From: an uncultured Fidelibacterota bacterium
GTDB lineage: Bacteria; Fidelibacterota; Marinisomatia; Marinisomatales; TCS55
NCBI GenBank assembly: GCA_913049685.1
Contig: CAJWZD010000015.1
Coordinates: 1-42,649, forward strand
Reading direction: 5' to 3'
DNA: 42,649 nt
In this document: positions 26,051 to 34,975 of the stretch, in pieces
Layout of the letters: the number at the start of each line of letters is the position of its first letter
How positions within the stretch are numbered: position 1 is the stretch's first letter
The notes under the pieces: generated by a model
Told to the model about the DNA's origin: nothing
The model's input: only the letters and a program-made list of their open reading frames with translations
The model's database searches: none
Made by a program: the position numbers and the translations under genes

Positions 26051-28146
26051 TAGTTAGTCCCCATGGTTTCATCATCTACTAATTTAACTGCCCATAGGCC
26101 GTTATAGTGATCAGCAAAGTAAATAAGACCTTTGTATGGAATAACACCCCAAACATTTGTTTCATTTGGAATCTTTCCATTAGGGTCTCTTCCTTCAAAA
26201 AAAGCAATCTCACGTCCCTGAGCATACAAATCTCCAAGTAGCTCTCCAGAAATATCAAGCACTCTAATGCCTCCATAATAATACCCTGCATATAATATAT
26301 CACCTTCAACCCAGTGATTGTGTGAACCAACTTCGGGAACTTGATAAATTGCAGTTTCTACAGGATTATCAATATCTGTAAAGTCTATAAAATGAAATCC
26401 GCCCTGGTAAATACTTTCTTGAGATCCAGGTATTTTCTTCGCCCATTCATCTCCATTGATCATATAAAACTTATCAGATGACTGGCTAACAAAAGGGAAC
26501 GTTGCATGATTATGCCCATTTGGATCTGATTTACTAGCAAGCTTAATTGGATTTCCTGGACTTCCTTTTCCCGCAAGAGCTATAAACGGGTTAAAGTTCT
26601 TTTTATCGCGGGACTGTTCGCTTTGAGGTGCTCCACCAACATCAACTATATGAACTCCATCAGCCCAATTTGAAGAGTATGCAATACCATTTTCAACCCA
26701 TACATCATGAATACTGTGACCTGGTGTATCCAGTTCATATGAGCCAACTCTAAACGGATTAGCTGGGTCACTAATATTAATAATATCATATCTAGTTCCA
26801 GCGCTTAATGCATAAACATGATCCTGATAAATAAATACATTATGAACTCCACCAGTTAAATCATCATCATACATCTTAGTAATTTTTACATTGAATGGAT
26901 CGGTTACATCTAAAATAACTAATCCATTTTTGCGATTTGATGCACCCTCTCTTGATATGATTCCCACTCTTCCGTTTTCGCTTATTTTAACATCATTAAC
27001 AGTACGCGCATCTACCTTAACTGTATCAATTATCTTCATCTTTGACGGATCAGAAATATCCCAGAAGTAAGCTTCTCCATCTGCACTATGAGTACCTGTA
27101 ACTGCAAAGTCCTTTCCTGCGTGTTTACCTATACCAGGCCATACCCATAAGTCTGATGTATGGTGATCCGTTACAGTACCGTGACCAACTACTTCTATTC
27201 TTTTTTTAACATTTCTTGGTACAACTTTAATTTTTGTTAAAGCAGAGAAGCCACTAGATTGCGCCGTGATTGTATAAATCCCTGGAGTTTCAGCTACAAA
27301 TTTACCAGCATTTGTAACTGTGCCTGAAGCAGGTAGACCTACAGATTCTGATGATTTATTATTGATGAAAACATCAGAATAAACAGCTGTCCCTGTATAT
27401 GAATATGAAATTGGTATACCCTTTAAGGCTTGACCCCGTGAATTCAAAAGTTTAGCATCAAGTGTAATTACGTCTCCGGTTCTTATTTCATTTTTTGGAC
27501 TAACCAAGGATAAAGATTTTGCATTATTTTTTCTTGAACGTACTCTTATTGTCTCCTCAATATTTTCAACGCTAGCAATAATAGAAAACCTGCCTGCCTT
27601 CTTAACCGTTAAATTGCCAAACCGATCAAATTCTGCTATTTTTTTATCGCTTGTTGAAAATTTAACCTCAGCATCATCTCTTAATAAATTTGCCTTATCA
27701 TATACTTCAGCGGCATAATTAACACTAGTTCCAGTATAAACTGGATCGGCTGGATTAATAAAAACAACTCGATCTAAAGGTGGGCTCGGGACATCAACTT
27801 CATATTTTTCGTAAATCCTATCTCCGCCACTTACGTAAGCATATGCTCTGAGAGTTAATTTACCAGAGCTATAAGCTTTTATGGTAACTTCAGATACACC
27901 TGAAGAGTCTTTGCTTGATCTAGGTGTAGCAGTTAATGCTTTACGTTGACCTCTAAACATAAACGACCCTGAAGCTTGACTACCATTGCTGTCTAGTAGG
28001 CGTACCTTTACTTTTCTCTCTTCACCAACATCCATTGTGATTGTGTCTGGCTCAAAAACAAATTTAAACTTTTTTTCTTTGTCACTAGAAGGCTGACCAA
28101 TCAGATATGTTAACGATAAAATGCAGATATTGACAATTTTTTTCAT
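26050..28146 (-). CDS. Exported Ig-like and LVIVD-repeat beta-propeller protein, paralogue 1
   Basis: The 698-residue protein starts with a signal peptide (about 1-18, TYLIGQ) followed by three Ig-like domains of Big_2 type (about 28-122, 125-208 and 210-312), the last ending KFVAETPGIYTITAQSSGF. From about 320 it is a propeller of LVIVD repeats (NGLVILDVTDPFNVKI, YDIINISDPANPFRV, GGIRVLDISGELLGD). The same architecture occurs at 28163-30247 and at the right edge. It lacks the FlgD-like sorting domain, so periplasmic location or lipid-independent secretion is likely. The function of LVIVD propellers is unknown. It differs most from the other two copies in the last 30 residues (WGVIPYKGLIYFADHYNGLW). 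It is 16 bp after paralogue 2. Confidence 0.85.
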   Translation of the reverse strand: MKKIVNICILSLTYLIGQPSSDKEKKFKFVFEPDTITMDVGEERKVKVRLLDSNGSQASGSFMFRGQRKALTATPRSSKDSSGVSEVTIKAYSSGKLTLRAYAYVSGGDRIYEKYEVDVPSPPLDRVVFINPADPVYTGTSVNYAAEVYDKANLLRDDAEVKFSTSDKKIAEFDRFGNLTVKKAGRFSIIASVENIEETIRVRSRKNNAKSLSLVSPKNEIRTGDVITLDAKLLNSRGQALKGIPISYSYTGTAVYSDVFINNKSSESVGLPASGTVTNAGKFVAETPGIYTITAQSSGFSALTKIKVVPRNVKKRIEVVGHGTVTDHHTSDLWVWPGIGKHAGKDFAVTGTHSADGEAYFWDISDPSKMKIIDTVKVDARTVNDVKISENGRVGIISREGASNRKNGLVILDVTDPFNVKITKMYDDDLTGGVHNVFIYQDHVYALSAGTRYDIINISDPANPFRVGSYELDTPGHSIHDVWVENGIAYSSNWADGVHIVDVGGAPQSEQSRDKKNFNPFIALAGKGSPGNPIKLASKSDPNGHNHATFPFVSQSSDKFYMINGDEWAKKIPGSQESIYQGGFHFIDFTDIDNPVETAIYQVPEVGSHNHWVEGDILYAGYYYGGIRVLDISGELLGDLYAQGREIAFFEGRDPNGKIPNETNVWGVIPYKGLIYFADHYNGLWAVKLVDDETMGTN

Positions 28147-28162
28147 AAATAACTCCGTTAGA

Positions 28163-30247
28163 TTATTGTACTGAAGCAGTGTTTAATTTTTCTTCAAGCT
28201 CTACGCAATAAAGACCAGAATTCATATCAGTAAAAAATATGTAATCCTTGTAAGGTTGTGCACCCCAAACCATGGGCGCATTAGGGATTCTGCCTTTTTC
28301 ATGGTAAGATAAATAATGGCCAATTTCTCTACCCTGCTTGTAAATGTCTCCTAGAAGGTCACCTGATATGTCTACTACTCTAAGGCCACCTTGATAGTTG
28401 CCAGCAAGTAAAATATCTCCATAAATCCAAAGATTGTGAGAACCGGCTTCAGGAACTTCATAAATTGCATCTTCTTTTGGATTTTCTGGATCAGTAAAAT
28501 CTAGAAAGTGATAGCCTCCTCTTGGATTTGATGGCTTGTTCTTAGTTGCCATAACCCCCCAAGGAAAATTCTCGTCACCACCTATCATATAAAATTTTCC
28601 AGTAGATTCACTTAAATAAGGGAATACGGCATGATTTCTTCCAGTTGGATCTTTCATCCCTGCAAGCTTAACTGGGTTTGATGGACTGCCTTGTCCTGCT
28701 TTAGCTAAGAGGGGGTTAAATTGTGATTTTGAACGATCAGTTTCTTTATATTTTTTTGCGCCTATATCAACTGCAACTACGCCATCTGCCCAATTTGCGG
28801 AATAGGCAATGCCGTCTTCAATCCATACATCATGTATGGTGTGTCCTGGAGTATCGAGCTCGTAGACTCCAACACGAAAAGGTTTTTTGGGATCATCAAT
28901 ATTGATGATGTCATACTTGCGTCCGTTGTTGACTGCATAAATATGATTCTCATAGATGAATGCATTGTGAACGCCTCCTGTCATATCATCATTGTAGGCT
29001 GCGCTAATGGTCACGTTATAGGGGTCGGAAACATCGAGAATGACAAAACCGTTCTTCCGGTCGGATGCACCCTCACGGGTCATCACACCAACTCGTCCGT
29101 CTTCCGATATCTTAACATCGTTAACCGTTCTCGCATCTACGGTGACCGTATCGATGATCTTCATATTAGCAGGATCGGTAACGTCCCAGAAATAGGCTTC
29201 GCCGTTGGCACCCCATGTACCGGTTACGGCAAAGTCCTTGCCTTCATGCTTGCCGATACCTGGCCAAATCCAAAGGTCAGATGTTTTCACATTGGAGACC
29301 AACCCAAAACCAATAAGCTCTACATCCATACCAACGTCTCTAAGAACCACTTTAATTTTTTGTGATTTAGTAAACCCATTAACTGATGCAGAAACAGTAT
29401 ACATACCCGCGGTCTCCGCTACAAAACGTCCATCGCTTGTGATCTGAGCAGAAGCAGGAAGCCCAGTACCATAATCGGCTTTACCTGTGTAGGAATAGTA
29501 AATGGGTGCATCTGAAATTAATTTTCCTCTTCTATCATAGGCTTCCGCTGAAATCTGCAAAACATCCCCTGTGCGTATTGATTTATTTTTTAATTTAAGA
29601 GATAACTTATTTATTGGATTTTTTATAACCTTAATATCGTACTGTTTGGTTATGTCTCCCACAGTAGCAACTACAGATGCTTTGCCAGGCTTGTTTGTTG
29701 ACAGAATACCAATGCTATTTATACTAATAACCTTATCGTTTGTTGAGCTAAAGACAATCTTCTGATCTTTTCTTATCAAATTTGCTTCATCAAATACTTC
29801 TGCTTTGACCTCAAAAGCTATATTGTCATACAACTCTCCTTTTAAATTGCTAAATTCAATTCTTTCAAGTTTAGGGTCTGGCACTTCAACTTTTATGGAG
29901 CCATAAACCCTATCTATTCTTTTTACAGCAATGCTCCTAGTTCTCAGTTTTAAGTTACCAGATTTGAAAGGCTGTACTGTAACAGTAGCAAACCCTGTTG
30001 AATCACTTATTCGCGGGGAGGTTTTAAGGGATCTTCGTGGTTGGCCATAAATCAAAAAGGGATTATTAGAAATATTTCCTTCTGGATCAACAAGTTTGAT
30101 TGTAACCGTACCTGTTTCACCAACATTCAGAGTCAATGAGTCTGGTTCAAAAATATATCTGAGAGTATCTGGTTCCTCAGGTTCAGTTTTTGATTGACCA
30201 AATAAACAAATTACGCTAAGGACTAAAATGAAAAATTTTCTATTCAT
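28163..30247 (-). CDS. Exported Ig-like and LVIVD-repeat beta-propeller protein, paralogue 2
   Basis: The 694-residue protein has the same plan as its downstream neighbour: a signal peptide (about 1-17, CLFGQ), three Ig-like domains (starting near EPDSLTLNVGETGTVTIKL) and an LVIVD propeller from about residue 320 with FVILDVSDPYNVTI and YDIINIDDPKKPFRV. It is closer to the copy at the right edge than to paralogue 1: both end WGAQPYKDYIF, then DMNSGLYC. The stretch 28981-29280 (about residues 322-422) is 50% GC by hand count, against 39% for the equivalent stretch of paralogue 1 and 30% in its own Ig region at 29581-29760. This points to a mosaic or recently imported segment. The ATG at 30247 is in the LVIVD/YncE operon, 33 bp after the nuclease gene. 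Confidence 0.86.
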   Translation of the reverse strand: MNRKFFILVLSVICLFGQSKTEPEEPDTLRYIFEPDSLTLNVGETGTVTIKLVDPEGNISNNPFLIYGQPRRSLKTSPRISDSTGFATVTVQPFKSGNLKLRTRSIAVKRIDRVYGSIKVEVPDPKLERIEFSNLKGELYDNIAFEVKAEVFDEANLIRKDQKIVFSSTNDKVISINSIGILSTNKPGKASVVATVGDITKQYDIKVIKNPINKLSLKLKNKSIRTGDVLQISAEAYDRRGKLISDAPIYYSYTGKADYGTGLPASAQITSDGRFVAETAGMYTVSASVNGFTKSQKIKVVLRDVGMDVELIGFGLVSNVKTSDLWIWPGIGKHEGKDFAVTGTWGANGEAYFWDVTDPANMKIIDTVTVDARTVNDVKISEDGRVGVMTREGASDRKNGFVILDVSDPYNVTISAAYNDDMTGGVHNAFIYENHIYAVNNGRKYDIINIDDPKKPFRVGVYELDTPGHTIHDVWIEDGIAYSANWADGVVAVDIGAKKYKETDRSKSQFNPLLAKAGQGSPSNPVKLAGMKDPTGRNHAVFPYLSESTGKFYMIGGDENFPWGVMATKNKPSNPRGGYHFLDFTDPENPKEDAIYEVPEAGSHNLWIYGDILLAGNYQGGLRVVDISGDLLGDIYKQGREIGHYLSYHEKGRIPNAPMVWGAQPYKDYIFFTDMNSGLYCVELEEKLNTASVQ

Positions 30248-30280
30248 GGTTTAATTTACATAATTCTGTCATAAACAGCA

Positions 30281-31009
30281 TTAATTCATGCTATTCAATG
30301 TTTTTTTATGCTCATTAATCATATCTATAACTTCTTTTTTATAATAATCCGCAATGATTGGCTTACATTCATTGCCATTCAAGTGAGCAATTAATAGGTT
30401 GGATATTTTTATTCCATAAAATTCTTCAATTAGATATCTATATAATGACAACTGCATCGAATAATGCACGTATTTACAGTCCATAAGATGACTAGTTATC
30501 GGATGGATACCCATTCTGCCTCCAAATGAAGACTTGTTAATTGATTTAGATGTTTTCCAGTCAATTATAATATATGTATCATTCTTTGTATCTCTTGCTA
30601 AAACATCAATCGAACCTGCAATCCCTAACTCCTTACTGTAAATTATTACCTCAGGATAAAATATGAATTCAGAAAGATTTTTAAATTTCTTCATCCATTT
30701 GATGGCATGTCTAACCTCTGAGATATCTTTATATGTCTGATTATTTATATATGATTCAATGTTATTATGAACCAAGGTTCCAAAATTACGCGATTCATCC
30801 CATTGAGCAATTAATTCTTCTGCGGTCATGCCAATATATTTAACATTAGTCTCAACTAATCTTTTTGCAATTACATCTTTATCAAAAGGGGCAAAATATT
30901 GAGATGTTATAGATGTGACACTAGTAAAGTTTAAATCGGGTTCTGATTTAAGAATATATTTATGTTCGGGCTCAATGAGCTCTATTTCTTTTTTAAGAAA
31001 TTTTTCCAT
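30281..31009 (-). CDS. PD-(D/E)XK nuclease-like protein (RecB/Cas4-type fold)
   Basis: The 242-residue protein carries the RecB-family nuclease pattern: His81 (GTLVHNNIE), Glu120 (FYPEVIIY), Asp135 (AGSIDVLARD), the Asp150-x-Lys152 pair (IIIDWKTSK) and Gln186 with Tyr190 (SMQLSLYRYL), the last being the QxxxY motif of Cas4/AddB-type enzymes. No cysteine cluster for an iron-sulfur centre is visible, so it is not a typical Cas4. There is no helicase, Cas or phage gene beside it; it lies 33 bp upstream of the LVIVD paralogue and 9 bp downstream of an exported hydrolase. It lacks a signal peptide. It could be a stand-alone exonuclease in repair or a domesticated phage nuclease. Confidence 0.8.
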   Translation of the reverse strand: MEKFLKKEIELIEPEHKYILKSEPDLNFTSVTSITSQYFAPFDKDVIAKRLVETNVKYIGMTAEELIAQWDESRNFGTLVHNNIESYINNQTYKDISEVRHAIKWMKKFKNLSEFIFYPEVIIYSKELGIAGSIDVLARDTKNDTYIIIDWKTSKSINKSSFGGRMGIHPITSHLMDCKYVHYSMQLSLYRYLIEEFYGIKISNLLIAHLNGNECKPIIADYYKKEVIDMINEHKKTLNSMN

Positions 31010-31018
31010 TACATAAGC

Positions 31019-32242
31019 CTAAAGTTTTATTGGACCTGTCCAATCAACGATACCACCAAGAAGATTGGTCGCTTTAAAGCCTTCTTTAATTAATAATTCC
31101 GTAGCAACCTGTGATCTGTTTCCAACTCTACAGTAAACTACTATCTTTTCTGTTTTATAATTTTCTAGTTCTGCTAGTCTGAATTGTAACTCCTTAAGAG
31201 GAATTAAAATTGAATTTGGAATTGATGATTGAATATGTTCAGCTTCTGTTCGAACATCTACAAATAACCCCTTATTAGATTCATACATTAAAAGTGCTTC
31301 TGAGGTCGTGATATCTTTTTTTGGAATGCCCAAAATTTCATTGAAAAAAACTAAATTAAATTGATTGAACTGTTCTTTGTGGGGAAGGTGCCCTGATTCC
31401 TTTATTACAAATAATTTTAATTGAGGCATTAGCGTGCTCAGCTTTTCTCTTACATCATTCAAAGGCAGAACAACATCGGAGTCACCCCAAATAGCGTAAT
31501 GTGGTAATTGGCCCATACCTATTTGCTGGTTAATGCTATCGAGAAGAAAATTATTTTTACTTGTTGATATTAATGCCCTTGCAAACCCTTTATATTTCAA
31601 TAGCTGCTCATATTTTGTATCCCATCCAACAAAACGCTCTGGATACTTAAAGTCCGACATCTGCCCTTTTGCAATAGTGCTATAATTATTTTGAATGAAT
31701 TCATTGATTTCTACTTCAGTGACAGGAGTTATGTCTGGGGAAATATTAACGTCATGGAATCCTCCGGGAGCAACATAAATTAATCGTTTAACTTTATTGG
31801 GGAATTTTGTAGCAATTTTCGATAAAACTCGACCACCATTAGAAAGACCAACAAAGCTAACCTTTTTATCAATACTAAGTAATTTCAGCAATTCAATAAC
31901 TTGATCAGCATACAACTCATCATTATAAATGATATTTGGATTTGAGGAAAAACCCCTACCATAAAGATCTAGTCGAACAGCTCCCAGTCCTTTATATATT
32001 GCTTCAAAATAAGTTTCATCCCAAATATAGGAAGGCACAGAAAAGCCATGGATAAAAACTAATACTTCTTCATGGTCTAGGTTTTGGCTTTCGTAATAGG
32101 TAAAGCCATGGGTTGATTTAACAAAATTTTCTTTACCAATTTTCTTTCTAAACGAATCATTTTTTTCTAAATACTCGTAGCGAGGATTTGACTGGCTGCA
32201 AGACCATACAATTAATAAAATAGGTAGAAAAATTTTAATCAT
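31019..32242 (-). CDS. Lipoprotein alpha/beta hydrolase fused to rhodanese domain
   Basis: The 407-residue protein has a lipoprotein signal (Cys15 in IVWSC). Residues about 40-300 form an alpha/beta hydrolase: the oxyanion HG at 65-66, nucleophile Ser134 in GLSNGG, Asp256 in WGDSDVVLP and His285 in SGHLPH. Residues about 308-407 are a rhodanese with DVR (329-331), the active-site Cys371 in VYCRVGNRSQ and a GGIVDW end. Both active sites look complete. A single-chain hydrolase plus sulfurtransferase anchored at the membrane is unusual. It overlaps the upstream amidase stop by one base. The substrate is unknown; a thioester or persulfide-linked reaction would fit the pairing, but that is inference. 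Confidence 0.85.
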   Translation of the reverse strand: MIKIFLPILLIVWSCSQSNPRYEYLEKNDSFRKKIGKENFVKSTHGFTYYESQNLDHEEVLVFIHGFSVPSYIWDETYFEAIYKGLGAVRLDLYGRGFSSNPNIIYNDELYADQVIELLKLLSIDKKVSFVGLSNGGRVLSKIATKFPNKVKRLIYVAPGGFHDVNISPDITPVTEVEINEFIQNNYSTIAKGQMSDFKYPERFVGWDTKYEQLLKYKGFARALISTSKNNFLLDSINQQIGMGQLPHYAIWGDSDVVLPLNDVREKLSTLMPQLKLFVIKESGHLPHKEQFNQFNLVFFNEILGIPKKDITTSEALLMYESNKGLFVDVRTEAEHIQSSIPNSILIPLKELQFRLAELENYKTEKIVVYCRVGNRSQVATELLIKEGFKATNLLGGIVDWTGPIKL

Positions 32243-33657
32243 TATTTATTTAATGCAGATCGGGGGCGCGGGTAAAAATTATTTGACTGTTCAAAAGCAT
32301 ATGCATAGTTAATTAATTTTTTATCACTCCATGCCGTTCCAATGAAAGACATCCCAACAGGTAAACCGTCAATCATCCCTAATGGAATAATAACGTTAGG
32401 ATAACCTGCCATTGCTGCAAAACTTCCAGAAGACCACGATTTTTGTTTTGACATAGCAGCTCTATCACCCCCATCATGATTTATCTCCCATGCTGGTCCC
32501 CTCGAGAGACCGACTAGCGCATCAAGATCATTTTCAATAAGAATTTGATCTATATCTTCTCTAGATTTTAAAACTACTTCTAGCGATCTTCTGTATTCTT
32601 TTGAACGACCATAAGTCGAATCGCTCATAATAAGTATACTTTGATCAAAGTGCTTCTGGACAATGTCTTTATTTCTCTCGTTAAAATTTATTAATTCTTT
32701 AAGGGTGTTTAATTCTAGGCCTGATGAAGAAAGATAGGATTCTAAACCTTCCCTAAACTCATATTTTAAAACAAAAAACTCTTCTTTGGATGGATAGACC
32801 CTTTTATCATCAAAACTAATCAATTCTCCACCTAATTTTTCTATAGTATGCCTTATTTTTTCTCGCAGTTTTTGCCCATCTTTATCATTTTGACCTGCAT
32901 TAAGTAAACCAAATCTCTTACCACTTATTGCGTTTTTGTTTAGATTTTTTGAAAACGATAGATCCATATTGACTGGTATTTTTTTAGTGGATTCGTCATT
33001 TTGATCTGTACCAGCAATAATTTCAAGAACTTCAGCAGCTTTTTTTACGGTTAGCGCCATGGGGCCTGCTGTGTCCTGTGTATTGGAAATCGGAATTATG
33101 CCTGAACGACTTACTAAACCAACCGTAGGCTTTATTCCAACTATTCCATTTACAGATGAAGGGCAACTAATTGAGCCATTGGTTTCTGTTCCTACTGCAA
33201 CCTCCACAAATCCAAGAGCAACTGCAACAGCAGAACCTGAACTTGATCCACAGGGATTTCTATTTAAACCGAACGGATTAGCTGTTTGTCCACCCAGTGT
33301 TGACCAACCACTCGTAGAAGTGGTAGATCTGAAGTTTGCCCATTCTGAAAGATTTGTTTTACCTTGAATAAAGTATCCGCCCTTTAAAAGTTTTTGGACC
33401 AAAAAAGCATCTTCTTTTGGAAAATTTTGCTTTAAGGCCATCGAGCCAGCGGTATTGGCAAAACCAACTGCATCAATATTATCTTTTAACGCAATTGGCT
33501 TTAACCCCTTTTCCAAACTCGCCTTGACTTTAAGCTGACTAATTCTATCAATGTAAACACCAAACTTTTCATCAAGCTGATCTAAAGAAGATTTGTAGTT
33601 ATTTTGACAAGAGATAAATAAAAAGAAAAAGAGAAGTAACAATAAATTATAATTCAT
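32242..33657 (-). CDS. Lipoprotein amidase of the amidase-signature family
   Basis: The 471-residue protein begins with a hydrophobic signal and lipobox (FISC, Cys17). The amidase-signature catalytic set is present: Lys58 in PIALKDN, the cis-Ser in PCGSSSGSAVAVA (about 139) and nucleophile Ser162 in TETNGSISCPS. The family hydrolyses amides from malonamide to peptide amides and aryl acylamides; GatA is a relative, but GatA is cytoplasmic and this copy is exported. The GIVGIKPTVGLVSR segment that follows is typical. It is 56 bp after the FAD oxidoreductase and is coupled to the hydrolase-rhodanese gene. Substrate not predictable. Confidence 0.9.
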   Translation of the reverse strand: MNYNLLLLLFFFLFISCQNNYKSSLDQLDEKFGVYIDRISQLKVKASLEKGLKPIALKDNIDAVGFANTAGSMALKQNFPKEDAFLVQKLLKGGYFIQGKTNLSEWANFRSTTSTSGWSTLGGQTANPFGLNRNPCGSSSGSAVAVALGFVEVAVGTETNGSISCPSSVNGIVGIKPTVGLVSRSGIIPISNTQDTAGPMALTVKKAAEVLEIIAGTDQNDESTKKIPVNMDLSFSKNLNKNAISGKRFGLLNAGQNDKDGQKLREKIRHTIEKLGGELISFDDKRVYPSKEEFFVLKYEFREGLESYLSSSGLELNTLKELINFNERNKDIVQKHFDQSILIMSDSTYGRSKEYRRSLEVVLKSREDIDQILIENDLDALVGLSRGPAWEINHDGGDRAAMSKQKSWSSGSFAAMAGYPNVIIPLGMIDGLPVGMSFIGTAWSDKKLINYAYAFEQSNNFYPRPRSALNK

Positions 33658-33713
33658 GACTATTCGCTCAGATTAATTATTTATAGTTAACGTGAATGAT
33701 TTAGAATATATCT

Positions 33714-34925
33714 TCATTTAATAATACGCTCATATGCTTTAATTCCTGAAATGGCAGCGCCTTCAATGCTCCCATTGAACATATGGTCACCAGCAAAAAT
33801 CACATTACCCTTTTGTTTTATTTTATTTTCATAAAAACCAGGCAACTGATTTAACGTAGCTTTTTTTGTATTAATTGTTTTTTCAACTGTATAGTCAGTT
33901 ATATCTCCACCAAAATAGAAAACCATTTTTTGTTTTAATTTTTTATCTATACCTATTATTTCATTTTTTCCTATAATAGAAATTGAAAGCAATGTTTTAT
34001 CTTTAGGAGCATAATCTGGTGAGACTGAAGATACAAAAGCGATGTTATTTATTAGGTCATCTTGCGGAAAAAGATGTATGTATCTTGAATCTTTAAAACT
34101 TCGATTCGTTGAAATGTAAGCGGTTGAAACACTATTATATTTAATACTTGGCTGACCTGCTAATGCGCAGCTTTCATTTGTTAATATTAGACTGTTAAAC
34201 AATGTAGTGGATCCATTTGAGAGTTCAAGTTTATTTCCAGGTAATATCTTATCTACTTGAGTATTTAACAAGATTTGAGAGGGGTCAATATTTGAAAAGA
34301 TTTGATTGGGAATTTCTTGCATTCCATTTTTTGGGAGAACCGCAAGCCCAGAATTGAAATTTGAAAATACATACTTAAAAAATTTTGAAGATGTTTCAAG
34401 CCTATCCTCTAAAAAAATTCCACTAAAGAATGGATTAAAAAAATTACCAATAATTTTTTCGGAAAAACCATACCCACGAAGATAATCGATTGTTTGGATA
34501 TCTTCAGAATCATCCAATTCAATAGAATAATCAGATAAATGATTTTTCAATTTCAGCACTCTAATTTTATCACTTAAGGATGCTGCAGTAGAAAAAATTG
34601 TTTTTAATATTTTTGAAAAATTTCTCATTGGATCGCTAATTATTGTGCTGCTATCATTAATCATAATTTTTGCACCTGGCATAAAAGGTAAATATTCTTC
34701 TGGTTTGTTTTTTAACAACCTGTTCATTGTATTATAGGCAGTATTGTAAACTTGAAAACCGAGATCAAAAATAAATTTTTCGCTTTTTACAGATCCAACA
34801 CGACCGCCTATTCTGCTAGATTTTTCAATTAGTAAAAAATCTTTACTGTTTTCATTGCATTTTTGGGCACAAGCAAGGCCAGATATACCAGCTCCAACTA
34901 TTATGATATCGTAATTCTGTTTCAT
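33714..34925 (-). CDS. FAD-dependent amine-oxidase-like oxidoreductase
   Basis: The 403-residue protein opens with the Rossmann dinucleotide motif IIIVGAGISGLACA (GxGxxG at 11-16), acidic Glu34 at the end of strand 2 and the RIGGRVGS motif (about 39-45), which together define the amine oxidase/phytoene desaturase-like flavoprotein family. The C-terminal FAD motif is NVIFAGDHMFNGSIEGAAISG. Length fits small members of the group. The first gene of the minus-strand envelope operon, it is divergent from a small membrane protein gene 50 bp away. Substrate class (amine, carotenoid, porphyrinogen) cannot be decided from motifs. Confidence 0.88.
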   Translation of the reverse strand: MKQNYDIIIVGAGISGLACAQKCNENSKDFLLIEKSSRIGGRVGSVKSEKFIFDLGFQVYNTAYNTMNRLLKNKPEEYLPFMPGAKIMINDSSTIISDPMRNFSKILKTIFSTAASLSDKIRVLKLKNHLSDYSIELDDSEDIQTIDYLRGYGFSEKIIGNFFNPFFSGIFLEDRLETSSKFFKYVFSNFNSGLAVLPKNGMQEIPNQIFSNIDPSQILLNTQVDKILPGNKLELSNGSTTLFNSLILTNESCALAGQPSIKYNSVSTAYISTNRSFKDSRYIHLFPQDDLINNIAFVSSVSPDYAPKDKTLLSISIIGKNEIIGIDKKLKQKMVFYFGGDITDYTVEKTINTKKATLNQLPGFYENKIKQKGNVIFAGDHMFNGSIEGAAISGIKAYERIIK

Positions 34926-34975
34926 AGATATAATATTTAAATTTGAAGAATTTATAACTTAGAATTTAAATTAAT

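Noticed and set aside
28832-29447. Plus-strand open frames of 177 and 80 residues in the GC-rich part of LVIVD paralogue 2
   Set aside because: The opposite strand encodes the conserved propeller in all three copies. The open frames result from the higher GC of the segment.
30281-31009. Cas4 and a CRISPR locus
   Set aside because: The nuclease has no Cys cluster, no other cas gene is present, and no direct-repeat array was seen anywhere in the window.
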